Source: Anaerolineae bacterium (GTDB lineage: Bacteria; Chloroflexota; Anaerolineae; 4572-78; J111). Taken from it: a DNA stretch of 49,503 bases. The position numbers and the translations under genes are program-made. Below, in pieces: positions 9,664 through 17,951 of this stretch. A model generated the notes under the pieces. That model saw only the letters and a list, made by a program, of their open reading frames with translations. It did no database searches and had not been told where the DNA came from. Positions within the stretch are counted from its first letter, which is position 1. Every line of letters begins with the position of its first letter. Where the stretch lies: assembly GCA_023382535.1 (NCBI GenBank), contig JAHDWA010000066.1:1-49503 (forward strand), in the 5' to 3' direction.

Positions 9664-10911
9664 TTATTCATGCACTACCACCAATGTGCCGGGGTTCTCG
9701 TAGCTAGTCACAACTTGGGTTTGTCCCGTTGGAATAACTGGGTCGGCCCACTCAAACAACTGCTTAGCATTGTCAGTTTGCAAATTAACGCAGCCGTGAC
9801 TCATGGGCTGACCAAAATTATTGTGCCAGTAGGTGCCGTGCAGCGCATAACCCTTGTAGAAATACATCGTATACGGCACCTCGGGCAGGTAATAGCCCGG
9901 ACCGGTCATCAGCGTAGACTCCAATTTCCAGTAAATATTAAACTTGCCCAATATAGTTGGGGTTTGGGGCAGTCCTGTCGAAACGACGAATGACAGGACC
10001 GGCTTATCGCCTTCCCAGGCCGTCACCTGCTGGGTGGTTACATTAACCTCAATCCACTTTTCACCAGGATAAGCCGGCTGGTGAGCCAGGTTGGACCGGT
10101 CAATTGTGATGAGCGGTAGTTGCGGCCCAATTAATAGGCCTGGATCAATCGAGGCCAAATCGGTCTGAGATATGGGTTCGGGCGCAGCCACTTCCAGCGG
10201 CAGCTCAGTTTTTACTGGTTGCGCCATCGGGTTGATGGTGGCTATTTCGACCTCATTCGGTGGTGCGGCAGGTATCGTTAGTGTATCTGAGGCAGAGGTA
10301 AAACTTTTGATAACGGGGCGTAACGACTGAACTGGCTCTATCAATGGGGCGGGGGCGGCAATATCGGCTTCAATGGACATGACTGGAGCAGGTAACCAGG
10401 CAGCAAGGCTATCAGGCGCGAAGATCAACGTACCCAGGCCGATAGCCATCACTATTAACACAGAGATAATGCGAAAAATTGCCAGTAAAGGTTTGATGCG
10501 GTAGCGAGTCTGGCGAATTGGCGCACTTTTTGGAATTTTGCCGTGTTGAGGTTTGGCAGGTAGCGATTGAGCAACGGCGATAGGAGCGGACCCAGCCGAT
10601 ATAGGTTGGGTTTGGTCATTTACCAGGTCATGCTCCTCTGACGGTAATCCCAGGCGTCCCCTCGCCCAGCGCAACCCCGCCTTGACTGATTCGTTCTGCG
10701 GCTCCAGAGCCACGGCCCGCTCAAGCAAACGTAGGCTATCTTGAGGGGCTGGCGCTACGTAAGCCAGCCAGAGCATTGCCGGAACATGCCGAGCATCTTG
10801 TTTGAGAACTGCCGTTAAATGTTCTCTCGCTAATCTGGCTTGGCCGGCGCGAGCTGCTTCAATTCCCAAACGTAATCTTTCATTAATACTGGCTGAACTC
10901 GTGTTTAACAT
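9664..10911 (-). CDS. L,D-transpeptidase (YkuD) with N-terminal TPR-like region
   Basis: Peptidoglycan cross-linking or protein-anchoring enzyme. The first 90 residues resemble tetratricopeptide-type helices (ARAGQARLAREHLTAVL), cytoplasmic by topology. One transmembrane helix lies at about 145-165, then a Pro/Ala-rich stalk, then the YkuD domain with HGTYW and the catalytic SHGCVN motif, complete. The start at 10911 is chosen because the protein then begins directly with the TPR-like region; the frame runs 168 nt further upstream into the M56 gene. It is 92 bp downstream of that BlaR1-like gene, so the operon may couple cell-wall stress sensing with beta-lactam-tolerant 3-3 cross-linking (inference). 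Confidence 0.85.
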   Translation of the reverse strand: MLNTSSASINERLRLGIEAARAGQARLAREHLTAVLKQDARHVPAMLWLAYVAPAPQDSLRLLERAVALEPQNESVKAGLRWARGRLGLPSEEHDLVNDQTQPISAGSAPIAVAQSLPAKPQHGKIPKSAPIRQTRYRIKPLLAIFRIISVLIVMAIGLGTLIFAPDSLAAWLPAPVMSIEADIAAPAPLIEPVQSLRPVIKSFTSASDTLTIPAAPPNEVEIATINPMAQPVKTELPLEVAAPEPISQTDLASIDPGLLIGPQLPLITIDRSNLAHQPAYPGEKWIEVNVTTQQVTAWEGDKPVLSFVVSTGLPQTPTILGKFNIYWKLESTLMTGPGYYLPEVPYTMYFYKGYALHGTYWHNNFGQPMSHGCVNLQTDNAKQLFEWADPVIPTGQTQVVTSYENPGTLVVVHE

Positions 10912-11002
10912 TTCTTCACAGCCACTATTCTTACAGAAGCTAAGACTTCTGGTACAAAGATTCGGGCTTAATACAGAGCACAAATCTTTGTTCAAACAAA
11001 AA

Positions 11003-11971
11003 TTAGAAGTTTGGGCCGAGTTGCGTCGGCGCAGGAGTTTGAGGTGTAGCCTGGATAGAAGTGCCAAGTTCAGGCGCACAATGGCCGATGGCCTGGTGCC
11101 TGGCCAGCGCTTGAGCCGGTAAAAATACCAGGCTACTCAAGATTATCAATGCCCCAAGGTTCAGCAACCCAATGGAGGCTAACTTCCGCCAGTCGTGAGG
11201 TTGGGTGGGGTAAACCAGTCGTCGCAGGCGCGCCTCGGTTACATTGAAAGGACTATAAGCAACAAGGGAAGAGACGACACCGGTAGAACCTTGCTTAAGC
11301 AATTTCTGGAGCGTACATAACAGGGGCAGGTCGCTTCCCAGGTGTGAGATTGCCGACTGGTCAGCAGCCAACTCTTGCTGTAACTCAGCCGCCTCAGCCA
11401 AATGACCCACTGGGGGCAGACAGAAAAAAGCCGCTTTTAGGGTGCGGATAATCAACAAGCGTAAAGGGTCGCGTTGGCGGCAATGATGGACCTCATGAGC
11501 CAAAACCGCCGACAATTCATCGTCGGTGAGTAGATTGACCAACCCGGCTGTTAGCCAGAGCCGAGGTCGCCAGAAACCCATAGAGAAAGCGTGAACGGGA
11601 GCCAAGTTAAGGAAGACAACATCTTCGACAGATAACCGGTGTTGCGGCAGCAAAGCCTGTAGGCGTACGGGGGACGTTTCGCGCAGCGGGTAAAACAGGC
11701 GAATCAGACGTTGTGTCGCTCGGAGCTGTTGAATCAAGCTCCGACCTCCTTGAATGACCATCAGTCCAAAGATACCCGGAATGGTCAAATACCAAACAAG
11801 AGGCCAATACTCGACCAAGTTTCGAGCTTTCGCCTGGCAAACGTGCCACAATTCCTGTATCCACGTTTGTCCATAAGACCAGCTTACTGCCGGACCCAAG
11901 CTCAACAAGCCAGAGGTGACAGCTACCGTTAACCAAAAATAGAGATTAGCGCGATTATACGTCTGGTTCAT
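11003..11971 (-). CDS. M56 family (BlaR1-like) membrane metalloprotease
   Basis: Integral membrane zinc protease of the BlaR1/MecR1 group. Helices lie at about 11-30, 50-70 and 255-285; the catalytic motif is HEVHH within AVLAHEVHHCRQRDP, with a downstream Glu (EAAELQQE) as candidate third ligand. It lacks the extracellular penicillin-sensor domain of true BlaR1, as is usual in M56 proteins outside Firmicutes. Its start overlaps the end of the blaI-like gene by 17 bp, indicating a two-gene regulatory unit in which the protease relieves repression by the BlaI protein. Confidence 0.88.
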   Translation of the reverse strand: MNQTYNRANLYFWLTVAVTSGLLSLGPAVSWSYGQTWIQELWHVCQAKARNLVEYWPLVWYLTIPGIFGLMVIQGGRSLIQQLRATQRLIRLFYPLRETSPVRLQALLPQHRLSVEDVVFLNLAPVHAFSMGFWRPRLWLTAGLVNLLTDDELSAVLAHEVHHCRQRDPLRLLIIRTLKAAFFCLPPVGHLAEAAELQQELAADQSAISHLGSDLPLLCTLQKLLKQGSTGVVSSLVAYSPFNVTEARLRRLVYPTQPHDWRKLASIGLLNLGALIILSSLVFLPAQALARHQAIGHCAPELGTSIQATPQTPAPTQLGPNF

Positions 11972-12386
11972 TTGCTTTTTTTCGCCGGATCAGGCTGGCA
12001 ATATCATCAAGGAGTTGGGGATCGAGCGCCTCGGCTGTTTCGATCATACGAGTCAAGGCAATCTGGCGAAAATCGCCGCTAAACATACCTCGCACCATCT
12101 GATCAAACACACTGGCAAGGAGTTCCTCACGAGAGGCGATAGGTGTGTAAACAAAGGCCCGGCCCGACTTACGCCGATGTAGGACGCCTTTCTCGACCAA
12201 GCGATTCAAGACGGTCATGGTTGTTTTGTAATTCAACGTACCGCCCAAATGGTCAATGACATCTTGCACGTTTGGCTCGTTCAAAGACCAAACGGCTTCC
12301 ATCAACTTGGCTTCTAACTCCCCAAAGATATGAGTTAGCCCCTGTTCGCCTAATTTAAAAGATTGAATGGGAATTTCTTGGGACAT
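11955..12386 (-). CDS. BlaI/MecI-family repressor
   Basis: Winged-helix repressor of about 143 residues. The recognition helix region is NYKTTMTVLNRLVEKGVL, typical of BlaI/CopY regulators, followed by the dimerisation helices. The start at 12386 has AGGTGG 5-6 nt upstream; an ATG 15 nt earlier is also in frame. It is overlapped by the M56 protease gene, the usual BlaR1 partner, and precedes the L,D-transpeptidase and sortase genes, which are the likely targets. CopY-like copper control is an alternative, but the cysteine hook of CopY is absent. Confidence 0.88.
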   Translation of the reverse strand: MSQEIPIQSFKLGEQGLTHIFGELEAKLMEAVWSLNEPNVQDVIDHLGGTLNYKTTMTVLNRLVEKGVLHRRKSGRAFVYTPIASREELLASVFDQMVRGMFSGDFRQIALTRMIETAEALDPQLLDDIASLIRRKKANEPDV

Positions 12387-12401
12387 ATGACCACCTACCA
12401 T

Positions 12402-12674
12402 TTGTTGTATTTCTCCTACGTATTGTAAAAAGGCTATTTGGTTGTCAAATCTGGTTAGGGAACAAATTATAAATTTATGTATTATGAATTTGCCCCTTTA
12501 TCTTACATATCATAAGATATTGGTCAGAGATTGTCAAGTTTTAATTCAGTTTAACTTTCCCGAGTAAAAAGTTAAAAAATATATGAAATTTCTATGAAAA
12601 TGGTTAGAGTTTAGAGAAACTGTTGACCAGGCCGGAACGATATGTTATAATCCTGGCTCTCCAGAACTTTAGTC
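12402..12674. promoter_or_regulatory. AT-rich divergent regulatory region upstream of blaI
   Basis: A 270-bp gap between divergent genes, strongly AT-rich. It contains an imperfect dyad at about 12465-12495 (AAATTATAA facing TTATGAATTT) and a second short one near 12505-12520 (CTTA...TAAG). Either could be the autoregulatory operator of the BlaI-like protein. Promoter elements are too ambiguous to place. Confidence 0.35.
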
Positions 12675-12686
12675 ATGGGAGCTCCG

Positions 12687-13787
12687 ATGACGCAGCGACA
12701 CCACGACATGCCCGCGCCTTCGAGCCAAAATTTTTTGTTTTTATTTAAGCCAACTGAGCCTCTGCGCCGATTGTCTTCCTTAGCTGCCGCTACTATTCTT
12801 ATGCTCGCCACCCTGGCCTGCGGTTTCTTTGATACAGGCTCCTCAGTCTCTATCAGTCATATCAATCGCCTACCGACCCTGACCCGCACCCCGCTTCCGA
12901 CCTTAACCTCAACTTCAGTCGTGCCAGCGATAGCAGCAACTCCGTCCGCTGAACCTGCTGCGCCTTCTGTGCCCAATAACCCAACCGTTGCTGTAGTCGC
13001 TGCCGAAGCAGCCCCGATCAACATCCCCGTCGAAAGCGTCTCCCCTGCACCTGCCGCTGCGTCTACGGATCATCCTGTCGAGGCTCCCTCCGTCGCGCCA
13101 TTGCCCACCGATACGCCAACGCCTATGCCCATCCCCACCGACACTCCCCTCCCGACAGCTACAACAACACCCCTACCAACCGACACCCCCACGCCAACAA
13201 TCACGCCGACGCCACAGGTGTGGGTATTTAATGGGGTACGGCTTTCTCCTAATCCCTACAATGACGGCCTACTGATGTATGGCAACCTTGTCAACAATAC
13301 CGGCACGGCGCAAAAACTCACGTCTGTCCTGGGGACTTTTTATGACGCCCAAAACCAGGTCATCGCCGGCCCAGATAGTAGCGAGTCCTACTCACCGGCT
13401 TATGTCGTCGCGCCTGGGGCGGGCGTACCTTTCGAGTTAGCCGTTGAGACTATTGATAACGCTGCCAACTTTAATTTGAATGTCGCCGCCGAACCAAGCG
13501 ACGAAGTTCCACGCCAGGATTTTGAATTTTCAGACATTGAGCAGTGGGCTGATGAGGGTCTTTACTGTATCAGCGGTGAGTTAAAGAATCACAGCGGCCA
13601 ATTGCACGATTATCTGGTCATAGCCCTGATCTTATATGACGGCCAGGAAAACGTCATCAGCTTTAGCTATTACGAAGAGTTAGACCCCGACTGGATTGAA
13701 GGTGACGACCAGTTAGATTTTGAACTCTGCTCTGATGTATTGGAGCAGGGAGTTGCCCGCCACGAACTGCAAGCCTGGGGGCGCTGA
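12687..13787 (+). CDS. Lipoprotein with Thr/Pro linker and beta-rich FxLYD-like domain
   Basis: Exported lipoprotein: after a polar N-terminus comes a hydrophobic stretch ending in the lipobox LAC (ATLACGFF). A Thr/Pro/Ala-rich spacer of about 140 residues (repeated PTDTPTP units) follows. The C-terminal 190 residues contain two similar beta-sandwich segments beginning VWVFNGVRLSPNP and DFEFSDIEQW, each describing a strand pattern like FxLYD domains. The start at 12687 has GGGAG upstream; an ATG at 12675 is also possible. It is not clearly in an operon. Function unknown. Confidence 0.7.
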   Translation: MTQRHHDMPAPSSQNFLFLFKPTEPLRRLSSLAAATILMLATLACGFFDTGSSVSISHINRLPTLTRTPLPTLTSTSVVPAIAATPSAEPAAPSVPNNPTVAVVAAEAAPINIPVESVSPAPAAASTDHPVEAPSVAPLPTDTPTPMPIPTDTPLPTATTTPLPTDTPTPTITPTPQVWVFNGVRLSPNPYNDGLLMYGNLVNNTGTAQKLTSVLGTFYDAQNQVIAGPDSSESYSPAYVVAPGAGVPFELAVETIDNAANFNLNVAAEPSDEVPRQDFEFSDIEQWADEGLYCISGELKNHSGQLHDYLVIALILYDGQENVISFSYYEELDPDWIEGDDQLDFELCSDVLEQGVARHELQAWGR

Positions 13788-13885
13788 GAAGGGAGGTGAG
13801 AAGAGCAGGTAGGATTTAGCGTTGATGTGTTATTAAAACAATTGAAAGACTTAATTTTTAACAAACAGACTAAAGGAGAATCTTG

Positions 13886-15385
13886 ATGCTGAAGAAAAGA
13901 TTGATTATCTCTATGACGATAGTCGGCCTACTGGCTATCGTTCTCAGCGTGTCGCTGGTTTCGGCGGCAACTCAGGTGGACACGTCTGAACTTCGGGCGG
14001 CGGTAACGGTGGCAGGCATCAGAGCGCACCAGCAGGAGCTCCAAAACATTGCTACCGCCAACAGTGGCACCCGCGTGGCCGGCTCATCCGGTTATGACGA
14101 CTCGGCGGAATATGTTTTTAATCTGCTCGATGCTGCGGGTTATGACGTTTCCTATCAACCCTTCGATTTTCCATTCTTCCAGGAGTTGACCCCGGCGGAA
14201 CTCGAGCAAACAGCGCCTAATCAGGTTACTTATACTTATCTGGTTGAATTTTTCACCATGGATTACTCAGGTAGCGATGAAGTGACAGCGGGGGTGCAGG
14301 CGGTTGATTTGAACTTGCCTTCGACAGGCGGCTCGACGAGCGGCTGCGAATCGTCAGATTTCAGTGGTTTCACAGCGGGCAACATTGCTCTGATTCAACG
14401 GGGCACTTGTACCTTTGCCGAGAAAGCCATAAATGCCGAGGCTGCTGGAGCGGTTGGCGTAATTATCTTTAACGAAGGCAATTCCCCAGACCGGGAGCCG
14501 CTCTTCGGCGGCACTCTAGGGGGTCCAGTCGTTAGTATCCCCGTAGTCAGCGCCAGCTTCGCCTTTGGTATCGCCTTGAACGACCTCATTGACGATGGTC
14601 TGATGCTGCGCTTGAAGACAGACACCGTTTCGGAAACTCGCTCCACTGTCAATGTGTTGGCGGACACCTCCGGTGGTCGCGCTGACCGCATTGTTATCGT
14701 CGGTGCGCACCTTGACTCAGTATCGGAAGGGCCAGGCATCAACGATAACGGCAGTGGCACAGCTACCGTTTTGGAAATTGCCCTGCAAATGGCCGCACTC
14801 GGCATTGAGCCGCGCAACAAAGTGCGCTTTGCCTTCTGGGGTGCGGAGGAGTCGGGCCTGCTTGGCTCTGAGTACTATGTCAGCACATTGGACACGTCAC
14901 AGATCAAGAAAATTTCTGTTAATCTCAACTTCGACATGGTTGGCTCGCCCAACTATGCTCGGTTCGTCTACGATGGCGATGGTTCAGCTACCCCGCTGGC
15001 CGGGCCAAACGGCTCTAAAAATATCGAGCAAATCTTCCTTGAGTATTTCTCTGAGCAGGGATTGTCCACCGAGCCAACGGCCTTTGATGGTCGCTCGGAT
15101 TACGGTCCGTTTATTGAGGTCGGCATCCCCGCCGGTGGTCTCTTCACTGGGGCTGAGGAGATCAATCCAGACGTGAATGAAGCTTACGATCCATGCTATC
15201 ACCAAGCCTGCGACGACATAGATAATTTTAATGCAGATGCGCTCAACGAGATGTCGGACGCTGCTGCCCACGCCGTGTTAACCTTTGCCGAAACCACCTC
15301 GGCGGTCAACGGCACCGATAAGGGCAAAGGCAATGAAAAGTGGACAAATGGGATGGCGTATCGGGGTTCACATTTGGTGAAATAA
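13886..15385 (+). CDS. Secreted M28 aminopeptidase with PA domain
   Basis: Extracellular zinc aminopeptidase of family M28. A signal peptide spans residues 1-28. A protease-associated insert lies at about 130-215 (IALIQRGTCTFAEKA). The catalytic domain carries the ordered metal ligands of the family: VGAHLDSV (His/Asp), GINDNGSG (Asp), FWGAEESG (general base and ligand Glu), NFDMVGSP (Asp) and CYHQACDD (His). The ATG at 13886 is chosen because AAAGGAGAA lies just upstream; a TTG one codon earlier is unlikely. The length of 499 residues matches Streptomyces-type aminopeptidases. It would release N-terminal amino acids from peptides outside the cell. Confidence 0.92.
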   Translation: MLKKRLIISMTIVGLLAIVLSVSLVSAATQVDTSELRAAVTVAGIRAHQQELQNIATANSGTRVAGSSGYDDSAEYVFNLLDAAGYDVSYQPFDFPFFQELTPAELEQTAPNQVTYTYLVEFFTMDYSGSDEVTAGVQAVDLNLPSTGGSTSGCESSDFSGFTAGNIALIQRGTCTFAEKAINAEAAGAVGVIIFNEGNSPDREPLFGGTLGGPVVSIPVVSASFAFGIALNDLIDDGLMLRLKTDTVSETRSTVNVLADTSGGRADRIVIVGAHLDSVSEGPGINDNGSGTATVLEIALQMAALGIEPRNKVRFAFWGAEESGLLGSEYYVSTLDTSQIKKISVNLNFDMVGSPNYARFVYDGDGSATPLAGPNGSKNIEQIFLEYFSEQGLSTEPTAFDGRSDYGPFIEVGIPAGGLFTGAEEINPDVNEAYDPCYHQACDDIDNFNADALNEMSDAAAHAVLTFAETTSAVNGTDKGKGNEKWTNGMAYRGSHLVK

Positions 15386-15432
15386 GCTACCGTGAGAGCA
15401 AAAAGCTCTATCCAAACCTGAGTTTTTCAAAT

Positions 15433-15468
15433 AAAAAACGCTGAAGCGCCCAAAATTCAGCGTTTTTT
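15433..15468. terminator. Bidirectional intrinsic terminator
   Basis: Perfect 13-bp inverted repeat (AAAAAACGCTGAA at 15433-15445, complement at 15456-15468) with a 10-nt loop, flanked by A-tract and T-tract. It sits 48 bp after the M28 peptidase stop codon and would stop transcription from either side. Confidence 0.9.
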
Positions 15469-15586
15469 ATTCCCCAAAATTATCTGGATTTTTAAACCCT
15501 CAAGATACCACAAGCCTTCTCGTAGTTAACCCCGATGAGAAACGCTTTTCTGTCCTATTTCTGTCTAGTTTTCTAGGCATTGTGGT

Positions 15587-16102
15587 GTGGAACTATTTCT
15601 TCCCATGTGTAACCTTTCATCTGGCCGGATCCAGTTAATTTCGGTGTTTGGCTGGAATTTGTTTGACAATTCCCAAACCCTGACCATAGACGGCCAGCCA
15701 CCCGACTTTACCTTGTCGCTATTTGAGGGGGGTCAATTGACTCTATCGGCGTTACGAGGGCAAGTGGTCGTGGTCAACTTTTGGGCCTCGTGGTGTGTGC
15801 CTTGCCGAGACGAAGCTCCCATGCTGGAACGAGCTTGGCAGCGCTACCGTGACCAGGGGGTGCTTTTCCTCGGCATTGATTATCTCGATACCGACAAAGA
15901 AGCGCAAACTTTTTTGAAAGAATTCGGCATTACCTATCCAAATGGTCCCGATACCGGCACGCAGATTGCCCGCCAGTATCGGATTACCGGCGTGCCGGAA
16001 ACCTTCTTTATTGCCAAAGATGGCCGGTTGGGTAATATGGTTATCGGCCCCTTAACCAAAGAACAGTTGACCAGCACCATCGAAAGGTTGCTGCAAGAGT
16101 AA
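15587..16102 (+). CDS. TlpA-like thiol-disulfide redoxin, N-terminus degraded or missing
   Basis: Thioredoxin-fold reductase of the TlpA/ResA type with active site WCVPC (in FWASWCVPCRDEAP) and cis-Pro loop TGVPETFF. These proteins normally start with a membrane anchor or signal; here none is present in frame. An ATG at 15534 just upstream opens a hydrophobic stretch (MRNAFLSYFCLVF) in another frame, ending in a stop before the redoxin frame begins, so the signal region seems to have decayed through one or more frameshifts. The GTG at 15587 is therefore only nominal. The gene converges on the second TlpA gene, 15 bp away, and closely resembles the truncated redoxin at 49225. Confidence 0.75.
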   Translation: MELFLPMCNLSSGRIQLISVFGWNLFDNSQTLTIDGQPPDFTLSLFEGGQLTLSALRGQVVVVNFWASWCVPCRDEAPMLERAWQRYRDQGVLFLGIDYLDTDKEAQTFLKEFGITYPNGPDTGTQIARQYRITGVPETFFIAKDGRLGNMVIGPLTKEQLTSTIERLLQE

Positions 16103-16117
16103 CTACCATAAGATTTT

Positions 16118-16714
16118 TTACAATTTAGAAAGCATAGCCTCGATATAGGCTTTGTTAATAGCTCCGAGGCGCACCTCTCTGACAATGCCATCCCGATCAA
16201 TAAAAATGGAGGTGGGCAAACCCGTAACTTGATACGCCCGGCTGACTTCGCTGGTTTCATCTAGAACAATCGGGAAGGTGACGCCAAATTCGGCCACAAA
16301 AGCAGGCACTTGACTTGGGGTGTCGTTGGTTGTCATGTTGATCCCAATAATCACCAACTTGTGTTCAACCGCCACCGATTGGAGGTCAGGAAACTCAGCG
16401 CGACATGGGCCACACCAGGTGGCCCAGAAATTGAGGAGAAGCGGCTTGCCCTTGAAGTCGCTGAGGCGGATAGTCTCGCCAGCCAGGTTCTTCAGCTCGA
16501 AGTCTGGAGCCGATTGCCCGACCAAAGGAACTGAGCTAGCCGGGTTAGTCTCACCCTTGAGAGCGCCCCAGAGTTCGTCAAGCGGTGTCCCCGATGAGAG
16601 CAGCCAGATACCACTGGCCATCAAAAAGACACCCACGATAATTGACCAGAGTCGCCGGGGGATCAACTCAAACGGCTCCTCAGTAGTTTGCTCAAGAGGT
16701 TTTTTGTGGGTCAT
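16118..16714 (-). CDS. TlpA/ResA-like thiol-disulfide oxidoreductase
   Basis: Membrane-anchored extracytoplasmic thioredoxin. A helix lies at residues 24-42; the redoxin domain starts near residue 68 with APDFELKNL, has the active site WCGPC and the cis-Pro loop TGLPTSIF. Length (198 residues) is standard for ResA. It lies 24 bp downstream of the ccdA gene on the same strand, the classical arrangement in which CcdA carries electrons across the membrane to keep the redoxin reduced. Likely roles are cytochrome c maturation or metal-centre assembly; copper handling is suggested by the wider neighbourhood. Confidence 0.92.
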   Translation of the reverse strand: MTHKKPLEQTTEEPFELIPRRLWSIIVGVFLMASGIWLLSSGTPLDELWGALKGETNPASSVPLVGQSAPDFELKNLAGETIRLSDFKGKPLLLNFWATWCGPCRAEFPDLQSVAVEHKLVIIGINMTTNDTPSQVPAFVAEFGVTFPIVLDETSEVSRAYQVTGLPTSIFIDRDGIVREVRLGAINKAYIEAMLSKL

Positions 16715-16738
16715 GATTGGGACTTCAAAAGCGACAGG

Positions 16739-17473
16739 CTAAAGGTTTTCAAGCAGCCAGGCTGGCACAATTCGATTGGCATAGGAGTTCAAAATAGTCA
16801 TCGTGCCGGTGATCAGCAGGATGCCAATAATTAGAATAAAAGCGCCGCTGACCCGTTCGATCAACTGCATATGCCGATTGAGTTGGCGCAGGCGGGCGGT
16901 GGCCGTCGTCAAGAGCCAGGCGGTAACGAGGAAAGGCACGGCCAGGCCCATCGAATAAACAAACAAATACAACATCGCCAGACCAACATGTTGTCCTTGG
17001 ATAGCCAAGGTTAAGATTGCGCCCAAGAGTGGGCCGATACAAGGCGTCCAGCCGGCCGCAAAGGTCATTCCAACAAAGGCACTGCGAGCATAACTGGGCG
17101 CTTGATCATGCCCGTATTCCAGTCGTTTCTGCATATTGAAAAGAGGGATCGTAATAATACCCATCGTGTGCAGGCCAAAAATAATCATTAAAATACCGCC
17201 AGCCCAAACCAAGTAATCAGAAAACTTGCCTAAAAGTCCGCCTAGAAAGCCAACTGGCGCGCCGAAGAGCACTACGAAGATAAAGGTAAAACCGCCGACA
17301 AACATCAGAGCATGGGAGAAAACTAATTTTCTAGGCGGCGGCGCGTCCCCGCTAATGGTTGAACCACTCAGGTAGCCTAAATAAACAGGAATGAGCGGTA
17401 AAACGCAGGGAGAGATGAATGAAAATAATCCAGCGATGAAAGCGGCGATAAGGGTGATATTTTCAATTCCCAT
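16739..17473 (-). CDS. ccdA: CcdA-type transmembrane electron carrier
   Basis: Six-helix membrane protein of the CcdA/DsbD-beta family that passes reducing equivalents from cytoplasmic thioredoxin to exported thiol proteins. Both reactive cysteines are in place: FISPCVLP in helix 1 and GWTPCIGP in helix 4. Helix order is canonical, in contrast to the two CcdA-like proteins at 42615 and 48724. The length of 244 residues is normal. It is transcribed with the TlpA-like gene that follows. A SHOCT protein gene starts 200 bp away in the opposite direction. Confidence 0.93.
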   Translation of the reverse strand: MGIENITLIAAFIAGLFSFISPCVLPLIPVYLGYLSGSTISGDAPPPRKLVFSHALMFVGGFTFIFVVLFGAPVGFLGGLLGKFSDYLVWAGGILMIIFGLHTMGIITIPLFNMQKRLEYGHDQAPSYARSAFVGMTFAAGWTPCIGPLLGAILTLAIQGQHVGLAMLYLFVYSMGLAVPFLVTAWLLTTATARLRQLNRHMQLIERVSGAFILIIGILLITGTMTILNSYANRIVPAWLLENL

Positions 17474-17672
17474 TGAGTAAACTCCTGGCGGTTAACGAGT
17501 TATTACAAAATCTTACACAGTATAAGGCATTATAGGAGTTAAGGCACCGTTGTCAAAAGGATTACACTTTACCTCTTTACGTAGTGTTTAGAAGGTCTTT
17601 TTCCTAACTTTACGAATGCCTGCTATACTTCTCTCCATTCTTTACCCCTTTCGTTGAAGGAGGTATAGCACA

Positions 17673-17912
17673 ATGATGAGTTTTAGTTCAGGCATGGAAT
17701 TTTTTAGCTGGGTCTGGCTACTTCTTTTCTGGGGAGGCGTGATTGCTTTGGCTATTTGGCTGATCCGGTTGCTATTCCCCGCGACGACGGCGCGGCACGA
17801 TAAGAAAAACGATGAGGCGATTTCCATTGCAGAAACTCTCCAAAAGCGGTATGATCGAGGAGAGTTAACGACTGAGCAGTATCACGAAATGCTGCAAACA
17901 TTTCGCAAATAG
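17673..17912 (+). CDS. Small membrane protein with SHOCT domain
   Basis: A 79-residue protein with one helix (about 12-35) and a C-terminal SHOCT motif (TLQKRYDRGELTTEQYHEML), a short module found at the ends of many bacterial membrane proteins and thought to mediate oligomerisation. A good ribosome site, GAAGGAGG, lies 11 nt upstream of the ATG. It stands between the divergent ccdA gene and the convergent AAA+ ATPase gene. The 17474-17672 gap carries its promoter region; TATACT near 17625 may be the -10 box. Confidence 0.85.
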   Translation: MMSFSSGMEFFSWVWLLLFWGGVIALAIWLIRLLFPATTARHDKKNDEAISIAETLQKRYDRGELTTEQYHEMLQTFRK

Positions 17913-17951
17913 CGGCCAGCACTTCTACCACCACTTAGTCCACTTTGACTT

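Noticed and set aside
11711..11932. Plus-strand ORF within the M56 gene
   Set aside because: Shadow of a well-supported gene on the other strand.
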